From positions 93,154,840 to 93,218,839 of the forward strand of contig CM043971.1 in NCBI GenBank assembly GCA_014529385.2: a stretch of 64,000 bases of DNA, read 5' to 3'. The number at the start of each line of letters is the position of its first letter. Within the stretch, counting starts at the first letter, position 1. Both the position numbers and the translations under genes were made by a program. The DNA is from Adiantum capillus-veneris (taxonomy: Eukaryota > Streptophyta > Polypodiopsida > Polypodiales > Pteridaceae). Positions 35,683-46,900 of this stretch are shown here, one piece after another. Under the pieces are notes generated by a model, which was not told the DNA's origin, did not search any database, and saw only the letters and a list, made by a program, of their open reading frames with translations.

Positions 35683-37179
35683 CAAGTAGTTACATGTGTT
35701 GAGAAAGAAGTGCGGGTCATCATGGTGGCAGCAACTGTCAAGCAACTGAGATACCAGGGATTGGAGTCATTGACTCCCATTATTAGCTACATTTTGGAGG
35801 GCGAGTTTCCACAAGACTTCACGAAGGCTCAGAAGAGGAGACTCATGAAGAAGGCAAGCGCATATCTCTTCCTAGAAGGCTCCCTCTATCAAAGAGGGAG
35901 GGATCAAGTATGCAGAAGAGTACCAACTATTGAGGAAATTCCATCCATTCTAAAAGGTTTGCATGAAGAAGCATGTGGTGGTCATTTTCCCCAAGAATTA
36001 ACTGTGAAGAAGATTTTGCTTGCGGGGTATGTTTGGCCAAGTCTGCATGTGGATGTCCAACATTGGTGTAAAAGTTGTCACAATTGTCAGGTAAATGGGA
36101 ATAGAAGATTGGTTTATGGTCCAAGGCAAATCGTGCTTGCAAATGGACCGTTTGAAAAGTGGGGCATTGATGCTATGGGTCCTCTGCCTAGGACAAAAAA
36201 TGGTAAACTCTACATTCTAGTGGCTGTAGACTATATGACTAGGTGGGTGGAAGCACAAAGTGTGGCAAAGGTAAATGAGAGGACAGTGAGCAAATTTGTC
36301 TACACTCACATTTGTTGTAGATTTGGCACACCTTTGGAGATTGTTTCCGATAATGTTCCAGGGTTTAGAAAGGGATTGCTCACAGAAGTCTGTGAAGAAC
36401 TTCACATTCTACATTGTCACAGTACACCCTACTATCCCCAATCAAATGGTTTGGTAGAAAAAGCTAATGGTGTCATTGCAGGCATCATTAGAAAGATGGT
36501 GAAAAACAAGACAAAGTTGTGGGATGACTTCTTGGATGGTGCCTTGTGGGCGTATCGAACCACATATAGGGAAGCCACGGAGTTCACACCATTTCACTTG
36601 GTCTATGGTCAAGAGGCTTTACAGCCAATTGAGCTAAACATTCCAACAATGCGACTTCATGGCAAATCAGCACAAGATGATCAAGAAGCATGGATGGATC
36701 GACTTCTTACCTTAGCTGAGCTTGAGTGGAAAAGAGAAGCAGCATACGAGTGCTATAAGAGGAAAGCCACACAGACAAAGGAGAAGCTTGACAAGAAACT
36801 GAAGGACAAAGGCATCAATGAAGGAGATCTTGTGCTAAGGTATGACAATCGACTCGATAATCGTTTTGATGCCAAATTTGAAACAAGATGGCAGGGGCCA
36901 TACATAGTCAAGAAGGCTTTCAATTCAAGTTACTATTAACTTATGGACTTGAATGGGAAAGAGCACTCCAGGAAGGTAAACGGCTATCGCTTGAAGCCTT
37001 ACTTGAGTCGCCTTCTACCAAAGGATCTACCAGAGCAAAAGGCAACTATCCCATGTAAGTATTGTTCCATGAAGCATGAGTGTAACACAAACCGAAATTC
37101 CAAGGGGCCAAACAATGAAGATCTTGTCAAGGACTCTGAAGCACTCTCTTTGGAAAAGATTCTTTATGATGGTACATGA
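35683..37179 (+). pseudogene. Gypsy-1 integrase
   Basis: Same frame as pol. Zinc-binding HHCC (GGHF, CKSCHNC), catalytic residues in WGIDAMGPL, EIVSDNVPGF and PQSNGLVEK, and a C-terminal domain WQGPYIVKKAF. A TAA at 36937-36939 interrupts where the second gypsy element has CAG/CAA (SYQLM), and the frame continues to 37179. No chromodomain is visible. Confidence 0.87.
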
Positions 37180-37194
37180 ATATACCATCATCCT

Positions 37195-37207
37195 GGGGGA
37201 GGGCTAA
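37195..37207 (+). other. Gypsy-1 polypurine tract
   Basis: GGGGGAGGGCTAA next to the 3' LTR. The second gypsy element has the same GGGGAGGGCTAA end. Confidence 0.85.
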
Positions 37208-39885
37208 TGATAGCCGTTTCTTCGGCTCTCTGTAATTGCCATAGTGAGTTATCTCACCCTATCAAATCACTCAAACACTGTGGTTACCCTCACCCTTTCA
37301 CTGTATATAGGTGCGTGTGAGTTAGGGGACTTTTCCCATATCTCCTTACTGAAATAAAAAACCCTCAATTAGCTAGTCATTGGGCTAGTTGAGCCAAAAA
37401 AATAATAAAAGTAAAAAATATAAGTATATTATGGCCCATGCGTATGTAAATATTTCTTTGTATATAGGGCCTAAATAAAAGATTTTTTCATAACTATTTT
37501 GGTATTTATTTAAATATTTCTACCTAGGTGTGTGTTATTTATGCTCTGTACATTGCCTCACCATTACCACAATTTTTCTTACCATTTTTCATACTCTTTA
37601 TTCCATATAGAAATATTTTCATGTAAGCTTCTCTTATATTTGGTGTAACTCCACCCCAACAAAAATCCAAAAAAAAAAGTTCTATTTATGTGTATATTTT
37701 TTCACTATTGTGATTTTTTCCTTCCTACATCTATTTTGTTTTTTTTCTAAAAAATTAGAACACCAAAAATATTTATTTTTTATGGTAGCCTCATAATGAG
37801 AGAGATTTCTTTTGACCCCTTTATATTTTTTCCACTTATATTATTTATATTTGACATGTACATATTTTTTAGACCCCTCAATATTTGATTTTCTTAGTTG
37901 TACTATTCACTTATATCATGATCTCAACAATATCTTCAATTATAGACCTACCAAATAAGGTCAAGGGTAGGTGGCATGCATACATGCACTATGGAAGGCT
38001 CACTCTTGGAGGTATTCAAAAGAATCATCCAAAGAAGGACCCCACAAGGACCTTGTGCAGTGGAAAAAAACGGTCGGTTTTGCTGAATTTTTAAAGTTCA
38101 CTTGCTCTCCGAATTTGAAAAGGTGATACAAACAAAATTTGTAGCTCGTGGGCTGAACTTTTGCCTCAAATTTTTTCATATTTTTTTGAGCTACGAGCTG
38201 TGAGCTATGATTTTATTAGTGGACCCCAGTTTTCCCATACTATGCAGCCACACTCTCTCTTCCACTTTATCATTTTTCTCTTTCACACACACTTCTCCAC
38301 TCATCATCCCCACCTCTCTCACCACTCCTCTCTGCACCCTACTCACCTTCTCCTCAACCTTGAATAATAAGTGAAACCATGGTGAACTCATACCTCCCAC
38401 ACAATTCCATTCCAAAATTGACCGCGTAGTCTCATTTTTCCTCCTCCAAATTACCCATATCTATAAAAAAACCCACAAAATTCAGCCTCTTCTCTTAAAA
38501 GACAGCATCATGGTGGTTGATTACTCAGCTTCAATTACCTTGTCTCTCAAGGAAGGTCAAGAGTGGAGAAAAAATGTACCGTCAAAGCTAGTGGACCGTC
38601 AACAAGCGTCAAAATTGACCCTACTCAAGACACTTGGAGCATCAACCTTGTAAGAAATCCACCTTTTCTTACCTCTTAAGAGTTTTTCTTCCTTATTTGT
38701 ATCCTACATGGATACTCCCATTGTAAATATCCAATTCCATTTGTAAATAAATACTAACTCTACTAACACTAACCCACTATGAAAAGTCCTATCACCTCCA
38801 TTTCTCTCCTCTCTCTTTCCCCACCAACTTCTTGAAAATTCCAAGCAAAAGAAATTAGATAAATTGCTGAAAATCTAACCCAACCATGGCTAGAGGAGTA
38901 ACCCTAGCCTTCAAAATTGCTATAAAAGGAGGGTGTAGCTAGCACAAAAAAGGGGGGAGAAGAAAGAGCACTATGCTATAGCTTGAGAAGCCAAGCTCAA
39001 CCTCTCTAGAAGGAGCTCTTGAGTGGAAGCTCATTGTCTTATGCATGTGCATGTGTTGTAATAGGGGATTAGCAAGGGAACTCTATGCCATTGTAAGAGA
39101 GAGAGTGATCATTCAATTGAGAGTAGGAAATCTATCATTTCTCCTACTAGTGTAAGCCCAACATTTGCTGAATCAAGGAGGGTGGATTTGGACTAAGCTT
39201 GGATACTTTGTCTCCCTTCCAACGTGAAGTAATGGACAACAATGATGCGTAAGTGTCTTGGTGTTTTTTGTTAAGTTCTTGATAGCTTGTCTCTGGTGTT
39301 GTCATCAATCTAGCCATAAATCCCACATACTGTAAGAGGGCGACAGGGTGGAGAGGACTCCCCTGGCTTTAAGACAGTGATTGGGGTGGCTTTTCTTGTG
39401 ATGTGTTGTGGTGAAATTTACGCAAGCTATGTTGAACAAATACTAATCTCACTTTGATTTGTCATGACAGATTTGTAAGAAGGTATTAATGCAACAAGCA
39501 CCCCCTCCCCCTTTCTCTCTCTTTCTTAAATATATAGTTGTGTTTGCTTGATCATTGCCGATACGTTTCAAAGCAGCCCGAGCACTATCTCTCTCCCTCT
39601 CTCTCTCTCTCTGTCTCTCTCTCGTGTTTTAGTGTGTGAGAGTGTTCCATTGGTGTTAGGGTTAGTGTTAATTCCTTGCTTGTTTGTGGGTTGCTCTAAC
39701 GATTCTCCTCTTTTGCGTCCTAGTTCGCTCTTAAACTAGGTGGTGCCCCTTGTGTAGTTGGGATTTGGCTGTGGGTTTGTTGTTTTGGTTTGTGTTGTGT
39801 TGTGCCCCAGCCCCATTGAGCAGCACGGGAGCCTTGAAGGGTGTCTAGAGGTTTCTCTTCTTGTTGCCCGTCCCGGACCGCTTCA
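37208..39885 (+). repeat. Gypsy-1 3' LTR
   Basis: 2678 bp, nearly identical to the 5' LTR, with TATAAAA at 38921 and the hairpin/PBS look-alike at about 39719-39749. Followed by CCAT and then the interrupted DUF8039-like exon. Confidence 0.93.
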
Positions 39886-40529
39886 CCATCAACAGGAACA
39901 AAGCGTTGTAATGGGCTCCCATTCAACATTGTTGTCTGCTTGATGGGCCACTTTAGCAAAGTGATGCTACCCACTTCAACCACATCATCAATGCTTGCAT
40001 TTTCTCTTTCAATACCCACACCCACACAATCAGGACCAAGTTCCTGAAAGTTGACATAATCATGTGGAAATACATATAAGATGGTCCTGTCATTCATGGT
40101 TTGCATCATTGTGTCATCTTTTAAAAGGAACCTCTAATTTGTCCAAGACTCTCGAATCACTGCTTCAAATTCTGGGCTTGTCATAGGTATTGCATCTGTA
40201 ACTAGAGGATCAGAATGATCATGTTCTTCATCACCATTGTAGCTTTCCTGTGGATCAATTAAGTTCCCATTTAATACAAAAGATTGCAAAAGAAGCTTTG
40301 ACCATCGAACAGCACTCCATAATGAGCCTTGGAGAGATGAAGTATCCATTGTAGGAAAAGGTAGGACCACATCCTTCACGCATTCCTCCACTAGTATGGA
40401 GACATTTCCTTGGCCTATCTTTGTACCACCACAAGTGGAATCTGGATCTGTTCTACACACACAACCAATACCAACAATTTCATTGTCAAGTATCATATGT
40501 ACTTTCTCCCCAGATTCTAAGTCCATCCT
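39886..40529 (-). pseudogene. DUF8039-like region, 5' part of the split gene
   Basis: In minus sense this exon runs from a 3' splice site (TTTTTCACTTACAG just before G 40529) and reads GIGCVCRTDPDSTCGGTKIG, then LVEECVKDVVLPFP and GSLWSAVRWSKLLL. This resembles DUF8039, a domain seen in plant transposon-type proteins (pattern VA.G.V..TDP...V...LG......V......LP.P......G.....WP). One TAG interrupts at about 40137-40135. The frame ends RFVPVDG at the gypsy border and joins in frame to MHATYEDV at 28668. The upstream exon lies beyond the intron and was not found. Confidence 0.6.
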
Positions 40530-40600
40530 GTAAGTGAAAAAGATTACATTGTTAAATCCATAGTTATAGAAAAATACTCTTCAAACAAAAAATCATGCTA
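40530..40600 (-). other. Intron 3' end of the split gene
   Basis: In minus sense a T-rich tract followed by CACTTACAG precedes the exon at 40529. The intron extends rightwards towards the minisatellite array; its 5' splice site was not found. Confidence 0.5.
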
Positions 40601-41870
40601 CAACATGAAAAAGGTTTGCATAGGTTGGACAAGTGGTGAACCTTGAGACCAAATCCTCCTTGCTATATTAATGGAAGCAAGGTTGGAAATTATGGTGGAT
40701 CTTGAAACCAAAGCATCCTTGCTATATTAGAGCATAGGTTGGACAAGTGGTGGACCTAGTTGTAATACCCACTGCCACCTATCAACTACTATAGGACTAT
40801 GCTTTCCAATGTCCAAGTATTCCTTGAGTCTTGCAAGGTTGAACACGTGGTGGACCTTGAAACAAAAATCCCCTTTCTATATCAGAGCATAGCTTGGACA
40901 AGTGGTGGACCTAGTTATAATACCCAATATCCAAGGTGAAATACCTTAGGACCTTGCTACCTTGCTTGCCAATGTTTACGTAGCCCCTCATTTCTTTAAT
41001 GGAAGCAAGGTTGGACAAGTGGTGGACCTTGAAACCAAAGCCTCTTTGCTATATGAGAGCATAGGTTGGACCTAGTTGTAATACCCACTGCCACCTATCA
41101 ACTACTATAGGACTATGCTTTCCAATGTCCAAGTATCCCTTGAGTCTTGCAAGGTTGAACACGTGCTGGATTATTGAAACCAAAATCCCCTTTCTATATC
41201 AGAGCATATCTTGGACAAGTGGTGGACCTAGTTATAATGCCCCTCCTTTATTTAATGGAAGAAAGGTTGGAAAAGTGGTGAATCTTGAAACCCAAACTCT
41301 TTGGCTATATATAGAGGATAGCTTGGACAAGTGGTGGGCTTAGTTGTAGTATCCAATGTCCAAGGTCCAAGGTGAACAATGTAAAGACCTTACTTCCAAA
41401 AACAAAGTCGTACAAGTGGTTCTCCTTGAAACCAAAACCTCCTTAGTGTATTAGAACATAGCTTGGAGAAGTGGTGGACTTAGTTGTAATGGTGAATGTC
41501 CAAAGCAAACTATTATAGTACCTTGCTTCCCAAATCAAGTTTGGACAAGTGGTGGATCTTGAAACCAAAACCCCCTTACTCTATTAGAGCATAGCTTAGA
41601 TAAGTGGTGGACCTAGTTGTCATGGAAAATGTTCAATGTGAATTGCTACAGGACCTTGCTATTAAATGTCTAAGTAGAGCTAGCTTATTTAATGGAATCA
41701 AGGTTGGGAAAGTGGTGCTTCTTGAAACCGAAAGCCCTTTATTGTATTAGAGCATAGCTTGGACAAGTGAGGGACCTAGTTTTAATGTGTGATGTCCAAA
41801 GAAAAGTATTACAAGACCTTGATTTCCAATATTTGAATTGGTCAAGTGGTTAAAACTAAGTATAAAACTT
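40601..41870. repeat. Minisatellite array, diverged left part
   Basis: Imperfect units of about 120-150 bp containing GGTTGGACAAGTGGTGGACC followed by TTGAAACCAAA and TATATTAGAGCATA. More diverged than the array after 43.9 kb. Confidence 0.85.
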
Positions 41871-42345
41871 TGACCATTTTCTTCTCGAATTGCCAAAAAG
41901 CTAGTTTTAGACACCCCTAAATGAAAATGGTTTAGGGTGGCCTTAAACAACGTTTTTTCAAAGACTTGAACAAAAGGGTTGCCGAATAGTAATGAAAATT
42001 TATTATGGCTTGAAGTGCCTGAGTATGTGAAAACAAGCCTAGGTTTTCCACGAGGCAAAAGGTGACATAATAAGAACATTGGAAACTTAGGATTGACCAT
42101 GTGGCCTAAACTTTGGCAAGTGAAGTGGTGGCCAAGTTTTGTGGCACAATGTGCACTTGGTCCTATATGTGTTGACCACTTGGCTAAATCTAGGACCATA
42201 AGGCCAAACCTTTGGCACCTTAAATATAGTATGGGACATAATCTAGAACTGCTGTAGTATAGTTAATATGTTAATATTTGTATTATATTTAAGTAATTGC
42301 TAAATATAATTTATGTTCAAAATTTCACTAATGAAGAATGTTTCC
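41871..42345. other. No recognisable gene
   Basis: Sequence without the array core and without a gene-like frame. The 41747-42199 minus open frame has no known motif. Confidence 0.35.
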
Positions 42346-42565
42346 ATTTAGCACTCCAGATGCGGGGTCTTAGGGCAACGCCACAATGGGGTGACAAGGC
42401 AGCGCTTCCACGTGAGGTTTGGGGGTAGCGCTCTTGATGGGGATGTGGAATATAGCGCTCTCGATGGCGGGGCTTGGGAGGCTGATTTTGGGATATTGTT
42501 CCGGGCGGGGTCTTGGGGCAGCGCCCCGTGCGGGGTCCTGGGGCTAGGGGCAGCTCCCATAGATT
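42346..42565. repeat. GC-rich repeat island
   Basis: About 220 bp rich in GGGGTCTTGGGGCAGCGC-like units (at least four) in AT-rich surroundings, followed by a poly-A tract (42566-42578). It may be a small retroposed or LTR-derived fragment. Confidence 0.6.
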
Positions 42566-42624
42566 AAAAAAAAAAAAAGTGAATTCCTAGTATAGAGTTA
42601 CGCATGTTTTGCATATTTTCAACC

Positions 42625-42722
42625 ATGATTTCTTTAATTTTGGCCGTGTGAATTGGTTAATGTTTTATACTGATTTTGTTTTTTAATTTTGGCCGTGTGA
42701 ATTGGTTAATGTTTTATACTGA
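42625..42722. repeat. Tandem duplication of about 49 bp
   Basis: Two near-identical copies containing TTTTGGCCGTGTGAATTGG and ending TTATACTGA. Confidence 0.85.
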
Positions 42723-43160
42723 CTTGTAGCAAACGTGGCATTCTAATAAACCCTATCAAGATTAGGCACAGAGAGAGCGCACGAGCAACGCACACAGAGA
42801 AAGCAGGCGAGCAGCAAACACACAGAAAGCGCACACGGATCGCACACAGTTGGAGTATACGCGCGCGTAGAGGAGCAAATCCGGCATCGTACACAACACA
42901 CAGGTGGAGCGCACAAGATTGAAAGTTCGCGCACAAGATAAAGAAATAGCAGCGTACGCAACGCTTTCCAGAAGGGCAGGATCAGGCATAGCTTCTTCTC
43001 AGGAGACATTGCACACCTCACGAATAGAGAAAAAACAGGTATTTCTCTCTCTCTCACTCTCTGTCTTTCTCCATATAGAGAAGATGGTTCTCTGTAACTC
43101 TTTCTTGCACACACACTCTCTCGTCAAAAGACAGAGATACATAGTTTAAAAGTATCCCCG
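42723..43160. other. No recognisable gene; purine- and CA-rich
   Basis: CG-containing, CA/GA-rich stretch followed by a CT microsatellite. Resembles an LTR leader but no partner LTR was recognised. Confidence 0.3.
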
Positions 43161-43440
43161 CACACATACACATATTCCCACACATCGTCTTCCTCTCTTC
43201 CACATACATAACCACAGTGAAATCTGTTATCTTGTTGTCTCTCTCTTGAAAATACATGCACATATTCCCACACATCGTCTTCCTCTCTTCCACATACATA
43301 ACCACAATGAAATCTGTTATCTTGTTGTCTCTCTCTTGAAAATACGTAAACATATTCCCATACATCGTCTTCCTCTCTTCCACATACATAAACACAGTGA
43401 AATCTGTTATCTTTCTCTCTCTCCTCTCTCTAGAAAACAG
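43161..43440. repeat. Tandem repeat, about 90 bp by three
   Basis: Three copies starting CACATATTCCCACACATCG, each with TCCACATACATAACCACA and TTGTCTCTCTCTTGAAAA. The unit length is a multiple of three, so a minus frame stays open across it; this is not evidence for a gene. Confidence 0.85.
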
Positions 43441-43929
43441 GTATTTCTCTCTCTATCTCTCTCTCTCTCTCTATCTATCTATCTCTGTATCTTGCTATCT
43501 CTCTGTTGAAAATACATGCTCATGTATGTGTGCGTCTGTGTTATCTATGTGTATGTATGTATATTTGTGTTATTTCATTGTAATACTCATACATAATGCA
43601 GATACACAATTACACTTAATTACGATATGCACACATAGTATATATACATACATAAATATCACAAATAACTAACACATTGTAATACTAGTAAACTTGAATG
43701 GAAGACTTACTTGCGTGATCTGTTAAAGTCGATTCTTGTAGTGAGTTCTGGATGTATGCTGAGCTGATTTTCCTCTAATCCATTTGTAGATATGATTGTA
43801 ACCTCTGTTTCTCAAAAAAAGTAGTGTTGTTTAGTGATACACCTAATGGACATAAATGGTTGAAACTAGGACATATAGACCAAAAATACGTGTATTTCTT
43901 TGGATGAATATATACACTTTTTGGTGACC
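43441..43929. other. Microsatellite-rich non-coding DNA
   Basis: CT/CTAT-rich tract (43440-43500), then AT-rich sequence without a gene-like frame. Confidence 0.4.
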
Positions 43930-46900
43930 CTTACCACAAGTGGTGGACCTTGAGACCAGTGGACTATAAGGACCTCCAAACAATACCTTGTACACTCAAT
44001 CCTTCTTGGTATCTAGGTTGGACAAGTGGTGGACCTTGTTCAAATTCTCTAACCACTCTCTCTAACATGGTGACATAATTTAGGTGTGATAAAATTCATA
44101 TCTATGCAAACTAGTATCAGTTTAGGCTTGTTAATTTGAATTTGTTTGAATTTATGTACAATATAATGATTTGAGGTTTGCATATTTGAGTTTAGGTGGT
44201 ATAATGATATCTTTTTGTGGTAAACTTGAATTTAAAATCAATTTCGCGTGGAATATTTTAAATTTAAGTGGTAAAATTTAAATTTTATAAAAAAGTTTGA
44301 ATTTTAAAATTTGGGCGGGATATTTTAAAATTTAGGCGGGATATTTAAAATTTGGGAGGGATATTTTAAATTTAGGCGATAAGATTTTGAATTTTAAATT
44401 TAGGCGGGAAGGTTTTGAATTTATAGTGAGATCTCCCTTACATAAGAGAGTATAGGTTGGACAAGTGGTGGACCTTAAAGCTAGAGCATCCATGCTACTG
44501 GACATGATAGGTAGGGAATCTAGTTGAATATTGTATGTATAATATATATGTAATAGATCTAGCTTGGACAAGTGGTGGACCTTGGAACAAAACCCCATGT
44601 AAAAAATATCATGCACATCCCAAGTGGTGAGAAAAAATATCATTTAAGATAGGTTGGATAAGTGGTGGACCTTAACACCCACATATTCTTAATATAATGA
44701 CATAGAGTGGAAATTTGGTGAATCTTGAGACCAAACCACTCATGCTACTAGCGATAATAGCTTGGACAAGTGGTGGACCTTGAAAGTAAACCCCCCATCT
44801 ACGAAATATCGTGGGTTTAAGGTATTTCGATGGAGCCTAGTATCTTGGAGACATGGTGCAGCTTGCTTCTTGTCATGTTTCAATGGAGCCTATCTTGGAC
44901 AAATGGTGGAGCATCCTTCTCTCCATGTTTCAATGGAGCTTAGCTTGGACAAGTGGTGGACCTTTGCTTCTCTCTATGTTTCAATAGAGTTAGCTTGGAC
45001 AAGTGGTGGAGCTTGGAACCAAACCCCCATGTAAAACCTATCATGGTCACTCCAAGTGGTAAGAAAGAATAAGCTTTAAGATATAGCCTTATAGGTTGGA
45101 CAAGTGGTGGACCTTAACACCCACATATTCTTAATATAATGACATAGAGTGGAAAAGTGGTGAATCTTGAGACAAAACCACTCATGCTACTAGCGATAAT
45201 AGCTTGGACAAGTGGTGGCCCTTGAATGTAAAACCCCCATGTACAAAATATCATGGGTTTAAGGTATTTCGATGGAGCCTAGCATCTTGGAGACATGGTG
45301 CATCTTGCTTCTCTTCCTTTTTCAATGGAGCCTATCTTGGACAAATGGTGGAGCATCCTTCTCTCCATGTTTCAATGGACCCTACTTGGACAAGTGGTGG
45401 ACCTTTGCTTCTCTCTATGATTCAATAGATTTAGCTTGGACAAGTGGTGGACCTTGGAACCAAACCTATGTAAAACCTATCATGGTCACTCCAAGTGGTG
45501 AGAAAGAATAACCTTTAAGATATAGCCTTATAGGTTGCACAAGTGGTGGACCTTAACACCCAAATATTCTTAATATAGTGACATAGAGTGAAAAAGTGGT
45601 GAATCTTGAGACAAAAACACTCATGCTACTAGCCATAATAGCTTGGACAAGTGGTGGACCTTGAACATAAACCCCTCATGTTTCAATAGAGTTACCTTCC
45701 ACAAATGGTGGAACATCGTTCTCTCCATGTTTCAATGGAGCCTATCTTGGACAAGTGGTGGACCTTTGTTTCTCTCTATGTTTCAATAGAGTTAGCTTGC
45801 ACAAGTGGTGGACCTTGGAACCAAACCCCCATGTAAAACCTATCATGGTCACTCCAAGTGGTAAGAAAAAATAACCTTTAAGATGTAGCCTTATAGGTTG
45901 GACAAGTGGTGGAACTTAACACCCACATATTCTTAATGAAAGTGGTGAATCTTGAGACCAAACCACTCAAGCTACTAGCAATAGTAGCTTGGACAAGTGG
46001 TGGACCTTGAATGTAAACCTCCATCTATGAAATATCTTGGGTTTAATGTATTTCGATGGAGCCTAGCATCTTGGAGACATGGTGCAGCTTGCTTCTCGTC
46101 ATGTTTCAATGGAGCCTATCTTGGACAAATGGTGGAGCATCCTTCTCTCCATGTTTCAATGGAGCCTAGCTTGGACAAGTGGTGGACCTTTGCTTCTCTC
46201 AGCCTAGCTTGGACAAGTGGTGGACCTTTGCTTCTCTCTCTGTTTCAATACAGTTGGCTTGGACAAATGGTGGATCTTGGAACCAAACCCCCATGCAAAA
46301 CCTATCATGGTCACTCCAAGTGGTAAGAAAGAATAAGCTTTAAGATATAGCCTTATAGGTTGGACAAGTGGTGGACCTTAACACCCACATATTCTTAATA
46401 TAATGACATAGAGTGGAAAAGTGGTAAATCTTGAGACAAAACAACTCATGCTACTAGTGATAATAGCTTGGACAAGTGGTGGCCCTTGAATGTAAACCCC
46501 CCATGTACAAAATATCATGCGTTTAAGGTGTTTCCATGGAGCCTAGCAACTTGGAGACATGGTGCATCTTGCTTCTCTTCATTTTTCGATGGAGCCCATC
46601 TTGGACAAATGGTGGAGCATCCTTCTTTCCATGTTTCAATGGACCCTAGCTTGGAGAAGTGGTGGACCTTGGAACCAAACCCCCATGTAAAACCTATCAT
46701 GGTCACTCCAAGTGGTGAGAAAGAATAACCTTTAAGATGTAGCCTTATAGGTTGGACAAGTGGTGGACCTTAACACCCAAATACTCTTCAGATAATGACA
46801 TAGAGTGAAAAAGTGGTGAATCTTGAGACAAAACCACTCATGCTACTAGTGATAATATCTTGGACAAGTGGTGGACCTTGAACGTAAACCCCCCATGTTT

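Larger units (their letters stand above)
28669..39885 (+). mobile_element. Full-length Ty3/gypsy element, Tat type
   Basis: An 11.2-kb element with LTRs 28669-31348 and 37208-39885 that begin TGATAGCCG and end CCGCTTCA, flanked by CCAT on both sides (28665-28668, 39886-39889). It has a primer binding site at 31352, a polypurine tract at 37195-37207, two small pre-gag frames, gag, protease, RT, two RNase H domains and integrase in gypsy order. The LTRs look about 99% identical, so it is fairly young. The coding region carries three nonsense codons and one frameshift. It lies inside the DUF7869-like gene. Confidence 0.93.

Noticed and set aside
28669-39885. Endogenous pararetrovirus or envelope-bearing retrovirus
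   Set aside because: No movement protein, coat or envelope-like frame lies between integrase and the 3' LTR; domain order is plain Tat-type gypsy.
43054-43395. Minus-strand protein with 30-residue repeats (VEERKTMCGNMC)
   Set aside because: The 90-bp tandem repeat keeps a frame open by length alone; no known motif and it starts in a microsatellite.
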